From positions 24,324,796-24,388,795 of the forward strand of contig CM035808.1 in NCBI GenBank assembly GCA_020466095.1: a stretch of 64,000 nucleotides of DNA, in the 5' to 3' direction. Every line of letters begins with the position of its first letter. Position 1 is the stretch's first letter. This stretch comes from Chlorops oryzae. Lineage: Eukaryota; Arthropoda; Insecta; Diptera; Chloropidae. The notes under the pieces were generated by a model that was given only the letters and a program-made list of their open reading frames with translations, was not told the origin of the DNA and did no database searches. A program made the translations under genes and the position numbers. This document shows, in pieces, positions 23,001 through 35,705 of the stretch.

Positions 23001-24202
23001 TTAACCAGAAACTGTTTTTCGATTTAAAACACAAACAAAATAATTTTTTTTTCAAATTGATTGCTGTCTCTCTCTGTCGCTCTCTCTCTCTCTCTTTCTT
23101 TCTGTCTGCAAATAGCCGAAAAGCAGCTTTAAAAAATTCATTTTCCATACAAAGATTTTCTTTCAATTATATCGAAAGCGCAGTGCCAAAGGCATAGGCT
23201 AGGCTACCATTCGCGTTACTTTTTCAAAAGGATTTCATTTTTGACTGCAGAACAATTGAATTTCCATCAAAAAGAAGAAAGACGGAAAAAATGGAACTGA
23301 ATAGATCGTCAGAAAAGAAAAAAAAAATTGCTCCGGGTCCTCCAGAAAAGAACTGCGAAGGAGAGAAATGAAAACTGATTAGAATGATTCAAACACATTC
23401 AAATTGCTTTGGTCCGAATGCGCTGACGTCCATTAAACTGAGCCGTTTATAGGAAAAAAGAAGGTGAGATGGCTTTCGAATTAAAAAAGGCTTTACTTTA
23501 TGACTCGGCCAGAACCGAGCTCCGAGACACATGCCCCCGTGCTGTGCCTTGCCTTGCCTTGCCGTGCCGTGTGTGCTGTCCACATTGGTTTTTCCTGCTC
23601 GAATGAATACTTTCGTTACAAAATTGAATGCAAACGTCAATGCAATCATGGAATATAGATGCATGCATTCATAAAAAAAGAAAAATGGGATTGAAAAGAA
23701 AAGAAAATTGAACGACGAAAGTGCACGAAGAGTGTGCGAGGAGGGAATGAATGTTTACGCTGATTGGAAATGACTGCGGCCACCTTTGGCTAACAGCGAA
23801 AAAATTCAAGACGACTTTACGTCGATGACAACTCACAGTGATGAATATGCCAATGATGATAACGATCATAACTGTGATTGGTGATCATGACGTTGCAAAG
23901 GACTGTACAGACTGTACACCTAAGTATGTATGCGTCAAAATGCGAAATAAATCTTCGGATGGTGCAGTAAAACCTTTTCATTTTCCTTTCGCTTTCGAGC
24001 ACTCGTAGTGGTTTTTAGTGACTTTTTTTTTTTAACTCAAACTTCTGTGATCGAAGGGATTGATGTGGGAGGGGTCACTCATTTGAGAACTCTACTGTGA
24101 TGGAATTCAAATATACAAACACCTTCTGATCTGAATTAGTGAGGGATTTATCCCATTTTGAGTGTGTTTTCAGACGATATTTTTATGTAAGAAGAATATT
24201 TT
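20041..24202. other. Intronic spacer with simple repeats
   Basis: Holds poly-T at about 20059, a (CTT)n run at about 21050-21066, and frames to 115 codons (22332-22679) without recognisable domains. GC-richer patches occur at 20990-21120 and 22080-22510. A 3-kb part of this stretch could include regulatory DNA, but no specific site is claimed. Confidence 0.3.
23066..23108. repeat. (CT)n-rich tract
   Basis: Interrupted CT repeat (TCTCTCTCTGTCGCTCTC and onward), GAGA-type on the other strand. It could bind GAGA factor; no further support is visible. Confidence 0.7.
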
Positions 24203-24423
24203 CAGCCCGATTCGAAATATTCGCGGGGAATATTTCCCTGCGGATTTCAACAAAATTCTCCCCTTCCAAGCATACTGTGAAGAGAATATAAAGGGAGCAA
24301 GAATTTTGAATATTTTCCAGCAGAGGTCACCACATTTTTCCTCTTTTTTTTTGACGCTTACAACACTTCCTTTTTCCACGGAGAAAAGTTTTTGGGGAAA
24401 AAGATTCATTTAGAATAGGCCTG
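24203..24423 (+). repeat. Four-copy MITE family, copy B1
   Basis: The left tip CAGCCCGATTCGAAATATTC is mirrored by ATTTAGAATAGGCCTG at the right. Internal landmarks CTGCGGATTTCAACAAAATT, AAGGGAGCAAGAATTT and CACTTCCTTTTTCCACGGAG recur in copies at 31691, 40676 and 49545. It is non-coding, about 221 bp. Confidence 0.75.
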
Positions 24424-26871
24424 TTCGGAAAAGATTTTCCACAGAAAATCTCCCATAGAAAACATGGAAAAGGAGACATCTTGAAAGTATTCCAAGGGAA
24501 ATGTTGATAACATCAACCTGAATCTTGCGGATCAGCTACGAACTTACCTATCACACGCGATGACTTCTAGAATTCCTATAAAATTTACCATCCACATATA
24601 CAAGCTTTCACTGTACAAACACATTAATCAATCCCCCCCATTTTCGCACTAAAAGAATTTCAAAATAAAATAAATCAACTTAAAAAGAAATCGATGATTT
24701 AATCCATTGGAGGTCTGCCCCTCCCCCCCTCTGTAAACAAAAGGGTAATCGCTAGGGCACGTACCATTGACCTTAACCAAAGCTGTAATGGAACTTAGAT
24801 TGAAAGCCATTGCAGACAACATTGTTGTGCCTTGTGGTGAGTTATGGCTTTACAAACGCTTGAACGCCTAAACGCACTCCTCGCAATAGCACATGTCCAT
24901 TTTGACATGTTGACACCAAGCTATGTATGTATGTATGTACGTCTGAACGGAACCGTCCAAGTCCAAGTGAAGTTGGGCTCACTTTGAGTCGTTGGTACTA
25001 CGGAAGGCACATAATCCAATTAGCAATTAGTTTTGTATTTCGTTGTTTCTTTTTTCTTCTATATTCTTTACGATTTGATTGCCTTTTATGCTTACTTGGA
25101 CAAACATACGTTCATATGTCGTTGGTTTTTTCCCCCCATTTTCTTTGATATTAGTTCCAAGAAGGCACAAGTCATGTCAAATTGGCTGTACATGTTTGTA
25201 CCAAATTGGAATTCGATTCGAATCGAAAGAACTTTTCCGGGAAATCGAATCGGATTCGGAAAATTATTCATAAAAGTGATTAATTAAAAAAAAAAAAAAT
25301 TACTTTGAACTAAGTAATTGAGATTGCGTTCTTTCCAATTGGAATAGAAAACAAATAATAAAAATTGCTATTAAAAATGAATAAAAAAGAAGCTTCCAAG
25401 CGCTTAAGTTATTCCGTGGATTGTCCTTTTGTCGTCCAACTCGAATGCTCGTTTCTCCTTTCGTTTTCCCGTCCCGACCCGTTCCGTTCCCTTGTTGAAA
25501 AAGCTACTTAAGAAAATACTACAATTTATTTTCGCACTTACTTGTGCTCCTCCGCCGTCTTTTCGTCCTCTCCATCTTCATTCGCATCGTCTTATTATTA
25601 TTAAAAAGCTTTTCAATTGCATATACATTATTTACCTTACGATGCCACAAGTCTTGGTCTCTTTAGGACTATTAAGTGCAATCGCCATCAAGGAATTAAA
25701 ATCGAAAAAGAAAAAAAAAAAGAACTCAAATTCAACTCCTTTTTACTGTAGGGACGCTGCCGATACTGCATTTTCGCCTCCTCCTTTCAAGTAGAACGCT
25801 AGGTGCATTTCATTCCTTCTTAAAGCTTTTCCTCACTCTTCACTCCTTTCGTTGCGTGAATTTTCGTTAATTTCTCGCAATTTGCACAAAGAAAGCAAAC
25901 ACAATAAAAAACGAGAAGGGCGAGAACGAGAAAAACCGCGTTGTCGCTGCGAGTTGTCCTTGCTGCAAGCTTGCAGGACTGGACATGATGGCCTGCTGCT
26001 GCTACTGCAGCTGGTGCTGCTTCAACATTTCGACTACGGTTTTCGCATGTTTCCTTTCAACTTTGCTTGTATACAAATTTATTAGAACGAAATTTGATTT
26101 TAATTAATTTTAATGTGACTAACGACGAGTTCGTGGAACCGAAGGACCAGCGAATGAACGAACGAACGAACGAACGAACGAACGAATGCACGCAATGGTG
26201 CGAAGGACGAATGGCAGTACAAGTGCCACGATTCATTCAACTTGCTTACTTGCTTTGGAGGCGTTTCCTCTTTGTGCTTGTTTCGAAACTATTTAAATAA
26301 TTCATTTCATTGAAAAGTTTACTTTGCTACAATTTTCGTGCCTAATTTTTCAAAGAGGAAAAACAAAACAAAATAAAAACTAAAAGAATAAAAAAATGCA
26401 CCTAAAATGATTTCTCGCACCATGGCAACAGAAAACTCTGCTTAATTACACTAGTTTACAGCATTTTTCCTACATCTAAATACACTTTTCTCATGGACTT
26501 TGTCCTTCTAAGCACAAAAAACTACTTATTTAAAAGGATTTTTATGCAAGTCTGTTTTTATACTTAAAATTTAATACGTTTAAAAAAAAAACTATTTGGG
26601 TCGCGATCGATTTTTTAGATCCCGATGAGAAATTTGATAACTTTTTTCTAAAAACAAAGTTTTTTTTTTTAAAGTTTAAAGGTCTACAGAATCTAATTTT
26701 CTTAGCCGATCTTAAAGCTATGTAGAGAAAAGTTTATAAGGGGCTTATTTTCTTTACTATAAGAGATAATTTGTGCAAATCGGATGATGCATTGCCGAGT
26801 TCTGCCCGAAAAAGCTGTAATACCCCCTTCAAAAAAAGTTTTTTTTTTTCTTCAAAAATCAATATTAAACA
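24424..26871. other. Intronic spacer with polymorphic-type repeats
   Basis: Includes a (TATG)n run at about 24923-24938, a palindromic ATTCGATTCGAAT area near 25210, and a GC-richer block at 25790-26060. Frames up to 121 codons lack recognisable domains. Confidence 0.35.
26153..26186. repeat. (GAAC)n microsatellite
   Basis: About eight consecutive GAAC/AACG units. A shorter related run occurs at about 36598-36615. Confidence 0.9.
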
Positions 26872-27264
26872 AGTAAGACAGCTAAAGCCGGTCAAGCCCG
26901 ACTTCGGTATACCCAGCGTCCTACAATATTGACGCACTACATTTTGCCTTTCCGTACGGAAGTTACCAAAAATCTCAATTTGTGGGCGTCGCAGTGGGCG
27001 GATGTCTTCCAATTTCACTAAGGATCATGCTCGGGGCCCGATATACCTGTGTGACGCGATCAGTCCTATAGTTTGGGACAAGATTCGTTTACAGACGGAC
27101 AGACAGATAGATAGACGGACGGATGGTCAGACGGACATGTCTAAATCGATTCAATTTTCGATCCTTATCTGAGTAAATATATTTGTCTACATCTAAGGAG
27201 CTTAGTTCTGGCTGTTACAAGATTCGCACAAAACAAATATACCCTGCTTACGCTGGGTATAAAA
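26872..27264 (+). repeat. Mini-me-like repeat with RGAC tract
   Basis: Starts AGTAAGACAGCTAAAGCCGG, carries TATACCCAGCG at about 26908 and its complement CGCTGGGTATA near 27250, and contains a RGAC-type tract (GACGGACAGACAG at about 27095). The tract is the complement of the GTCY repeats known inside mini-me elements of flies. The right 60 bp recur, reversed, at 44880-44958 and 46058-46121 and, forward, at about 41270-41346. It is non-autonomous with no coding frame. Confidence 0.65.
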
Positions 27265-28092
27265 ACGCTCCCATAAAAATTAAAAAAAAAAAATCTTTTT
27301 TCGTGCTTACAAGCCCAAAGTCCATAAGAAAAGGTTCATTTAGGTGTTCAGAAAAAATAAAAATTTTTTGTTTGTAGACTAGTGTTATTATTTGAGACGA
27401 GCATAAATGCGCTTGGACTAAAGTTGAAAAAATTGCTCCATTTCGCTGAAAATTATTTGAAATTTTGTATTTTCAATGGATTTAAACGAAAATAGATCGC
27501 TTTCGGGGATTATTTTTTTTTTTTAAATATGCAAACTTTGAGAGCTTTTGTCCAAATGATATCAAATATATGTTTTCTATTGCATGCAATATAAAAAGTT
27601 TATCCCTCGCTCATGCGAAAATTTCTTCTTTTTTTTCACGAAAGAATTTTTTCACAGCAACTTTCAACCTTTAAACCGTGCTCGGAACTCATGCGCGTAT
27701 CAATAATAATTTTCTGCATAATTTTGTCATTATTTATAATTTAATTTTGAAAATTCACACTCGAGTTCAACGAAAGGAACAACAACAGCAGCAGTAACAA
27801 AGAAAAAACCTCTTGAAATGACGTTGAAAAAGACGTTATTCCCACAAAAGAGATTATACGGAAATTTTTATTCTTCTTCTCTCATGCTGTTGTATATTAC
27901 TCACTCGTCAAGCCAAGACGAAGTTACACAAAGAAGTATAAATTTTACTTAAGAAAAAGACGAAGAAGAAGAAGAAAGAAAGGAAATTTTGCTTTTTCCC
28001 CCTCACTCCCCATGAATGTGACTGCAGGAAGATAAATGATGTTTACCTTTGAGAGAACAACAGAAGAGGACAAGGTAAAGTAGTCGCATAGT

Positions 28093-28127
28093 CGGATAGA
28101 TAGATGGATGGATAGATGGATAGATAC
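28093..28127. repeat. (GATA/GATG)n microsatellite
   Basis: Runs of GATA and GATG tetramers without recognisable flanking element. Confidence 0.85.
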
Positions 28128-28315
28128 GTAAGTGTTTAGATGGCTTTAAATTCGCCTGCAGTTAACAGTGGGTTAATCCATTAAAATAGAAATAAAAAAA
28201 AGACGTTTTTTCTTCATTTTTTTCCTTTTATTATTTTACACTTTTATATTACGCTTCACTTCACAGCGAGAGAAGTGCATTCCATGGCAGTGACCAACCG
28301 TAGACCAATCTTCGA

Positions 28316-28336
28316 TGTGTGTGTGTGTGTGTGTGT
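28316..28336. repeat. (GT)n microsatellite
   Basis: About ten uninterrupted GT units. Confidence 0.9.
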
Positions 28337-29537
28337 ATTCACCTGAGGGTCATTCACATTAGCGCTGAAACTTTTCTCATAATCGCACTACGACTTTCGT
28401 CTTGTTTTTGTTGTTTGTCTTAATGTTTTATTGTTGCTGTGCCAAGGGACTCTATATGCGGTGTCGAAGTCGATGCTTTTTTTTTTTTAGTCATCAAAGC
28501 TGCATTCTTTATCAGAGCCTTTTCATATTGGCTTGTCTTGTCAGTTGTCTTCGAATATATGAATCATTAGGCTTTTTAAAATATCGTTAAGCAGAAGAAT
28601 CATACGTTCATTTGTACATATGTATGTATGTATGTAGGACATATGTATATATTGTCCGAATGTAGAATTTCTTTTGTCTTCTTTGAGCGCATTGAAAGGT
28701 CATTAAATTTCATTTAAGCCCAGAAATCTTTCGTAATGAATCAATTTTGAACAAAATTTTTCAAAAGATAAGAAGAAGTGAAAAATGGGAATATTTTCTC
28801 CAAACAAGACAAAAGGCGAGATGAGGCACAAAAGGCATCCAGGTAGTGTCTGAACCGTTTCCACGAAAAGTGAAGCTTTTGGGGATTTTTAAAATATTTT
28901 TTATTTTTTTTTTTTACCAGCAACAATGTCTTGGGAAATAATTAATGCCGCTTTCATGATTGGCTGTGTTTCAAATCTTGATCTGCCTGAAGCGATTTAG
29001 AAAGCATTTAATCAAACGAAAATTATTTATTAATTTTGTGAAAGGAATTTACTCGGATGTTGTTCAAATGAAATCTATTTCGCACGAACCAAAGTTAAGC
29101 TTTAAAGGATATAATATTTTGAATCCAGGGGTCCAGATTTTCCTGCGAAATTTTCTTCAATTCATCAGAATTGAGCCCTTGAGCTATTTTTCCTATTAAG
29201 CCTTTTAAATAAATTACTTTTTATATACCATATTTAAGAAGAAGATCCTAATTGCGGGTAAACGTCTTCATCTCCCATACCATTGTATTCCATAATTCGA
29301 ATTGACTTTGATGGTAATAGCATTTAGAGTTTTAAACACAACTCCTCAAATTTGGAGAATCATCGAGAAGTGTAACGAATTCTTTGAATTAATTTATTAA
29401 TAATTCCCATTTAGATTGTGATAATTATCCAGGTACCTCTGAACTCTGGTGAAGGAGGTTTTTAACTAATTATATTGTACATAAATGATAAGATAAGAGT
29501 ATGTCAGAGGTCAGGACGGCATAGAAAATTTGAGCTC

Positions 29538-29770
29538 ACACACTTTCGGGCCGTCCATATATTACGTCATCACACAGGGGGGAGGACTGTCTCGCGAATG
29601 ATGACTGTTGATGGTGAGGGGATGGGGGTCAATTCGAAATGATTACGTCATCATCTCTATCTTATAAGAAAAAACTATAAAACTAAAATTTTAAGAAATA
29701 GAAGATGACGATCGATGAGAAAGGGGGGAGTAGGATTCTAAAATGGTCAAACACATGCTGAATTAATATT
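29538..29770. repeat. Probable dispersed repeat (GGGCCGTCCATATATTACGTCA)
   Basis: It opens GGGCCGTCCATATATTACGT, resembling insect repeats whose ends read GGGTCGTCCATAAATTACGT. ATTACGTCATCA occurs near 29558 and again near 29642. The right boundary (GGCGGCCCC near 29775) is only suggestive. It is non-coding. Confidence 0.4.
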
Positions 29771-29843
29771 TTGGCGGCCCCTTTCCATGTATAGCTCCCG
29801 CTCTTGTGTCCGTTGGAGCTTAACAGTCGAAAAATTAAAAATT

Positions 29844-30064
29844 CAGGGGTGTACAGAATCCGATAGCTTCGGAATCGGAATTAAAACCGATCGAAATTTG
29901 ATACAGAGTTTACAAATTTTTCTACTTTTGGTTTTGAATCGGAACTATTATCTGATCTTAATTGCACAGAACCCTATTTTATCCGACTGTCTATGAAATA
30001 TGTATGAAAATTCAGTCGACTAAAATTCCAATTCCGACAGCTATCGGATTCTGTGACACCCCTG
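29844..30064 (+). mobile_element. Palindromic MITE, CAGGGGTG family, copy 1
   Basis: Left tip CAGGGGTGTACAGAATCCGA mirrors right tip TCGGATTCTGTGACACCCCTG with one or two changes. ATT flanks both ends. The family has a second copy at 31173-31394 in reverse orientation. CAGGGG tips resemble hAT elements, but the flanks show only a 3-bp match rather than 8 bp, so the superfamily is open. It is 221 bp and non-coding. Confidence 0.75.
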
Positions 30065-31172
30065 ATTATGAATGGAAATATCACTAGAATGGGCTACTTT
30101 TGGGCTATTGTCGCTGGGGTCTCACTGACACAATCATATGTGCTCTTCCGCCGAATCCTAATAATATTTTATTATAACGAATTATAACTAACAATGAGCA
30201 GTGATAGTGATACTCACTCGGATACTCACAAATCATCATTTTTATTTTGTTTTCTATTAGAATATAGCAACAAAAAATCCCTTTCAAAAATTCGAAGTGA
30301 TTTTTGGCTAATAATGAAATCCAGGAAATCCCTCGCATTAAACTAAAATGCCCGAATCACATTTTTTTTGTCGTTCTTAAAGACGTTGGTGTGTTTGTTA
30401 ATTTGTCCACAAAATCCTCTTTTTCTTATCCGACGCTTCCTCCTAGCGTTCGAATACTCTCGCTCAATGCCTGATATAATTTTCTCCTATACTATCAGCA
30501 ATAAATTCGACGGCCGGTCAAAGTTTTTTCCAGTAATATTTAAATCCTTTCCATCAATATTCTTTCTTGGCATGCCTGCCTACTTATGGGCATTATTTCA
30601 ATTTAAATATTTTCAATGCATTTGTTTCTGTTTAACTTTTGGTTCAAGCAGAAAATTGTTGAGAATTATGATTTCAAATCGGCATAGCTAATAACACGCA
30701 CAACAATATGCAGCCCCAGACGAGAAAATATCCCCAAAACGTAATAATCGTAAAGATTTCTTCTCGGTTTTTTATTTTATTTTATTTTTTTTGTGTAATT
30801 TTCCTTCTAAGCCGCTTATAGCGTGCGGGAAGACTGGACGTAATGATTCAGAGAAACAAACCGGCAAACGGTCAACATAAAAGAAAAGAAAAAAAATAAT
30901 AAAAAAATTAAGTATAAAAAATAAGTATGGAAGGAAAAGAATTGAGTGCCTTACAGAGAAGCTCGGGTTGTTGGACTCTTAAATGCGGTATTCAGAGAAA
31001 TTTTTCTTAAGTTTTTTATTTCCTTCAATGTGAGATAATTCAAGTTAAAGGAACTTCTGCGAGGAATATCAGAGGCTTTCGAAAGACGATAGTATGACCT
31101 GGAATTAAGTATTTCGGATATAAGCATTCTGTGCTTCGAAAACATTGAAAATGAATGAAACTCGGAGTCATT

Positions 31173-31394
31173 CAGGGTGTCACAGAATCCGATAGCTTTA
31201 GGAATTGGAAATTTAGTCGACTGAATTTTCATATATATCTCATAGACATCCGGATAAAATAGGGCTCTGTGCAATTAAGAACCGATAATAGTTCCGATTC
31301 AAAACCAAAAACAACAAAATTTGTAAACTTTGTATGAAATTTCGATCGGTTTTAATTCCGATTCCGACGGCTATCGGATTCTGTGACACCCCTG
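31173..31394 (-). mobile_element. Palindromic MITE, CAGGGGTG family, copy 2
   Basis: This is the reverse complement of the copy at 29844, including the asymmetric internal part (ACAAAATTTGTAAACTTTGT, AATAGGGCTCTGTGCAATTA). The left tip is CAGGGTGTCACAGAATCCGA and the right tip ends ACACCCCTG. ATT flanks both ends, as in copy 1. Confidence 0.75.
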
Positions 31395-31690
31395 ATTGTC
31401 ATTCTTGAATGTACGTAAAATCGAACTTTTATTCTTAAGACCATCAAAAATGTACAGATTTTAAAAAAGTTGAAGATAAGAAAAGTTTTTACTGTTCGCT
31501 ATTGAAAAGTTAAAGGATATAGATGAAAGAACTACATGAAAAGGTTATACATCCTGCTAAGCTGTCCAGTCAAGATGAAAAGAGAAAATCTTTCATTCAT
31601 GGCATCAATTCTGTAGAGGAGAAATAATGAAAAGACGTGACCTGGACTTTTTGAAGCGTCCAAGAAAATTTAAAAATATTTTTCAGACTT

Positions 31691-31865
31691 TTAGGCTGAT
31701 TCTAAATATTCCTGTGGAGTTTTTCCCTGGTATGAAGGGCCCAAGAATTTCGAATATTTTTAACGAAAGCCCATCATATTTTTTGTTTTATTGACACTTA
31801 AAATACTTCCTTTTTCTGTGGAGAAAAATTTGTAGGGAAAAAGTCAGGTTGAATTAGGTTTAACT
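31691..31865 (+). repeat. Four-copy MITE family, copy B2
   Basis: GCTGATTCTAAATATTCCTG at the left and TTGAATTAGGTT at the right, with internal AAGAATTTCGAATATTTTTA and TACTTCCTTTTTCTGTGGAG, match B1. The part around TTTCAACAAAATT is missing, so the copy is shorter. Confidence 0.65.
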
Positions 31866-33662
31866 GGGAACATCTTTCATTCATTGCATCAATCCTGCAG
31901 AGAGGAAAATGATGAAAAGATGTGATTTAGCCTTGACCTGGACCCTCTGAAGCATCCCAGAAAATTTTAAATAATTTTTTCAAACGTTATATTAACCTGC
32001 AGAAGAAAATCTCCTTCGGGCATCCAATTCTTCCCTATGGGTTCGTACATCAGAGACCAACTGTCACGTCTAATTTAAACAATTCTTACAAGGATCTCTA
32101 TTGTATTCTTATACGCTCTGTGAAGGCCTCACTGTCCATTGCACAAAGCGATTTGCTGCACATTCTACAATCAATTTAGAATTTTTTCCAAAACATTTAC
32201 GAAGCAAATTATGCATGGCAAAAGTGCGCAGAGAAACTTGCAAGAGAGTTTAAGATTCCGAGGGATATTAAAAAAAAAAAAAAAAAAAACATTGATGGAA
32301 GTAACTCGATGCTGGCCGAGCATTAAAACATTTTTCAAAAATTCTCCAGAGAGGCAAAGTCTATTCGCCCCAAGTACCTCCTCGTCATTAATTGAAATCT
32401 CAAACAAATTGTGTATTTTGAGCTCTCGGATTCGGCTTCGCTGAATCGTTGCGCATCAATTTCAATTTCAATTCAAGTCAAACGTCAAAGCATTCGCGCC
32501 GTCCTTCTCCAGTTCGTTAGTTTCAGTTCAATTATCGATTTCACATAATTTATCTAACCCATTACCGAAATTATACAAGTATTTTAAGTTCCCTCGAAAA
32601 GGAGTCGAAACACACAAAACCGAGGCATAAAAATAAAAACCGAAACCGAAAATTAAATGTAATGAAATGAAATGAAATGAAATAGTTTTCGCCTTGAATT
32701 TATGCAAACAGACAACCGGATCGCGTCCATTAGGAACCCCCAATCATGATTCTTAAAACCAAGGGAGGAGAAATCATTCTTGCGGGAGGGGGATGATGAG
32801 CAAAGAGAAACGGAAAATCAAATTTCATTGCAAATGCACAGGAATCGACCCTAAGCAATGCCAAACGAAACAACTGACGGCCACGCCACTATCATTGCCA
32901 ACAAAGTCGCATAAACAACAACAGCAATAACAACAGCAACTATTTCGGTCTATTATTTTAATAAATTTTTTTTTTTTTTTGTTGACGCTAAAAGAGTCAA
33001 CTTTAGCAGGCAATGGAAACACCCCCAAAATCGTCCTTTCTACCCTTCGAATCTATAAAAATTAATTTACTTTTATTTTTTTTTTTTTGTTTTGTTGTCT
33101 TCGTTTGTTTAGTTTTTCTCTCAAATATTTGCGCTCATCGTAAATGTTTCGGGGAAAGTCGCTTCATTTGCCATACATTTTTAATGTTGCGTACTTTTGT
33201 CCCCCTCCTAGCGTCATCGCCATCTAGCCGCTCCCCGTTCAACGGCGTCGCCTTCACATTGATTCGAGCGCAATTTATTCGGCACTTGATCTGTTTGGGT
33301 TTCCTTCTTGATGTGATATCTGATCCGAGGGCTTTGCTTTGCCATTTTTCCATAATTCATGCTTTCTCGCAGCATAAATCAATGATGGCTGTCACTACAT
33401 GAGTCATTAACTTCTAGAGTCGACGATCCAAGGGGGAAAAGATATAATTTTAAATTACTTTAAATTCATGTTTCGCTTTCGTTTATCGGGGAAAAAACCA
33501 AAGTATTTTAAAATGACTGACCGTAATATTGTGGGCGGGACTGCGATTATCCCTTGCTCGTTTTCAACTCAATATCATTATTTCGATATGAAAATCAAAA
33601 TTTTGAATAAAAACAAAAATGGTTTTAGAACTGCGAAAGTTTGTTTGAAATTTTTGGAATTA
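31866..33662. other. Intronic spacer, no gene recognised
   Basis: Contains poly-A at 32270-32288, a short (GAAAT)n run near 32665 and poly-T near 32969 and 33078. Frames to 129 codons show no domain. Confidence 0.35.
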
Positions 33663-33790
33663 CAGTCGAAACTCTATCGAACTCCTCTATAATGAATTTC
33701 TCTCTATAGTGCCTTTTCTTCTCCTTATAGAGAATTCTCTCTATAAAGAATTTTTTGCGGTCCCTTGTCCTTACTAGAGAGTTTCGAGTG
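33663..33790. mobile_element. Pogo-like MITE (CAGTCGAAACTCT), TA-flanked
   Basis: Left tip CAGTCGAAACTCTATCGAAC; right tip GAGAGTTTCGAGTG. TA lies at 33661-33662 and 33791-33792. Internally, variants of TCTCTATA(A/G) occur repeatedly in both orientations. It is 128 bp and non-coding. Confidence 0.75.
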
Positions 33791-34154
33791 TATAGGCTCC
33801 AAATGGGGTCTTTGAAAGCGTTAAATGATCTGAAATATTGAACTATAATTCAAAATAACAGATCAAATCAAAAAATTCTCCATATAGGAAGTGATTTAGT
33901 GAACATTTTCAGGGATATAAGTGTTATAGTTTAATATACAATGTACATATAAAATCCTCAGACCCTATACTCAGATTCTAAGATAGTGAAGTGCTCATTT
34001 GAAACGCAAAAATAAAAAAAAAATTTTTTTACTTCCTTCTACAGCTACAAAAGACTCCCAAGTAATCGAGGAGTATCGATTGCGCAGGGTTGCATCCGAC
34101 TTTTTAGATTCTCTTGGAACTGAGAAATGAACTTGTCAATTTTAAGACACAGTG

Positions 34155-34255
34155 CAGTGTACTCTCTCCTTGCGGACACTCCCTTTAGCGGACATTTCTG
34201 TTAAGCAGACATACTTTTCGGTCCCGTAGGTGTCCGCTTAAGAGAGAGTACACTG
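34155..34255. mobile_element. Pogo-like MITE (CAGTGTACTCTC), copy 1
   Basis: Left tip CAGTGTACTCTCTCCTTGCG and right tip AGAGAGAGTACACTG are inverted repeats. GCGGACA-like units (GCGGACAC, GCGGACAT, and the complement GTGTCCGC) sit inside. TA follows the right end; the left flank is TG, so the target duplication is not perfect. It is 101 bp. Confidence 0.7.
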
Positions 34256-34257
34256 TA

Positions 34258-34646
34258 TATCGTCGGCTTAAAGTGTAAACCTGCTAACTAACAATTTCAA
34301 AACTTTACAGGGTAAATAAAAAACACTTTTTTTCAAGACTTCAAAGTAGGGAAGGAGACCCAAAATATGGATGGTTTATTTTGTTCCTATATGAAGTCTC
34401 TTCTAAAATCGATTCTGTGCACCATACAAAGTCTACTTGGACTCACTTGTTGATGTTAGCTGTGAACTTTGACCACAGTTGGACTTAGCAGTTTTACTCA
34501 TCACCAATTTCTCCATATTTAGAATTTGAAATTAAAAAAGAATTTTTTGCCTGACGATGCAGTGTCCTTTTATCTTTCGAATGACATCGAAAAGTCGGAA
34601 TCGGTTAAAAGTGGACCTAGCAGGTTTACACTTTAAGCCGACGATA
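34258..34646. mobile_element. TA-flanked MITE (TATCGTCGGCTTAAAG tips)
   Basis: The tips TATCGTCGGCTTAAAGTGTA and TACACTTTAAGCCGACGATA are exact reverse complements, continuing through AACCTGCTA/TAGCAGGTT. TA is present at 34256-34257 and 34647-34648. It begins directly at the end of the MITE at 34155-34255. A left-end fragment of the same family lies at about 59788-59850. It is about 389 bp, with no coding frame. Confidence 0.8.
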
Positions 34647-35705
34647 TACCTTCAATAAAAGGTGATTGTTGCTGATTCTTCAGAATGAACATGGACACCG
34701 ATTTCGAAGACGTGCATTTTTTGAGAATTTGAAGAATTTTTTTTGTTAAGGAAGAGTAAGTTTATCCATATCCCTCAGACTTCACGAAGCTGCAGCTTAT
34801 TTACTTAGATGTCTTTAATATCAAGAATTCACTGCATATCCATTGTCTTCAATTAGAAAAGTATGGATTTACAATAAATCCCGCCTAATTGAACGACTTC
34901 AAATGCTTTTAAAATAGTAAAAAAAAAAATTCAACTAACCCAAAGCGGAACCACATTTTATTCAGAGTATTTGAAAAAACTTCTCTAATTTAATCGAAAA
35001 ATTCCCATAAGTTTTATTTAATTTAGACGGCACTACTTTGAAGAGGGAACTTTTTTACACACACGCAGTCTTTATCACCCAAAAATGATGCACAAATATT
35101 TATAATTTTATATAAATTCCATTTAAGAATATTTTCAAAATATTTTGTGAAGTATTCGGATTATGTTCTCAATATATTCGAATTTCTCAAAAATATTCGC
35201 CATTTGTGTTTTTCTTCGTAGTTTTCAGGGATGGTCTCGACTAAAACGAATTCTCGACAGCAATTTACACGCAGTCCATTCGGGCTTTTAATTGACATAT
35301 TATGTAAACACGATAGTTAACATTAAAATATAGTCGAACACGCTTGAAAACAAGGAACGCTGTCCGTCTGTCTGCCTGTCAAACGAAGCGAACAAAGCCA
35401 TTTGGATTAAGTGGGGAGGAATTGAAAATATTGGGGAAAGTGTACAGCTGTATTTGACTTTCCGATCAATTTCATTGAGCCATTCGGAGATGAGGATGAG
35501 GATGAGGGTGTTTTTCGTGCTCGCTTTTCTCGATATCATTTCTCAGCAAGATAGCCAGGATAAGCTTAAAATATTCAGTAATTAAAAAAACATGTTCATT
35601 GTCATAAATTAAAGCGATGAGAAGAATAACGGAATTTCGAAATGAAATTCAATAGCGCAGAAAATGAATTATGAAATTCAGGTTTTTTTTTTCGTGTAGA
35701 GATTA

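Larger units (their letters stand above)
27265..29537. other. Intronic spacer with simple repeats
   Basis: Contains GAA-rich purine runs (27958-27985), GATA/GATG, GT and TATG microsatellites, and frames under 80 codons. No gene was recognised. Confidence 0.35.
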
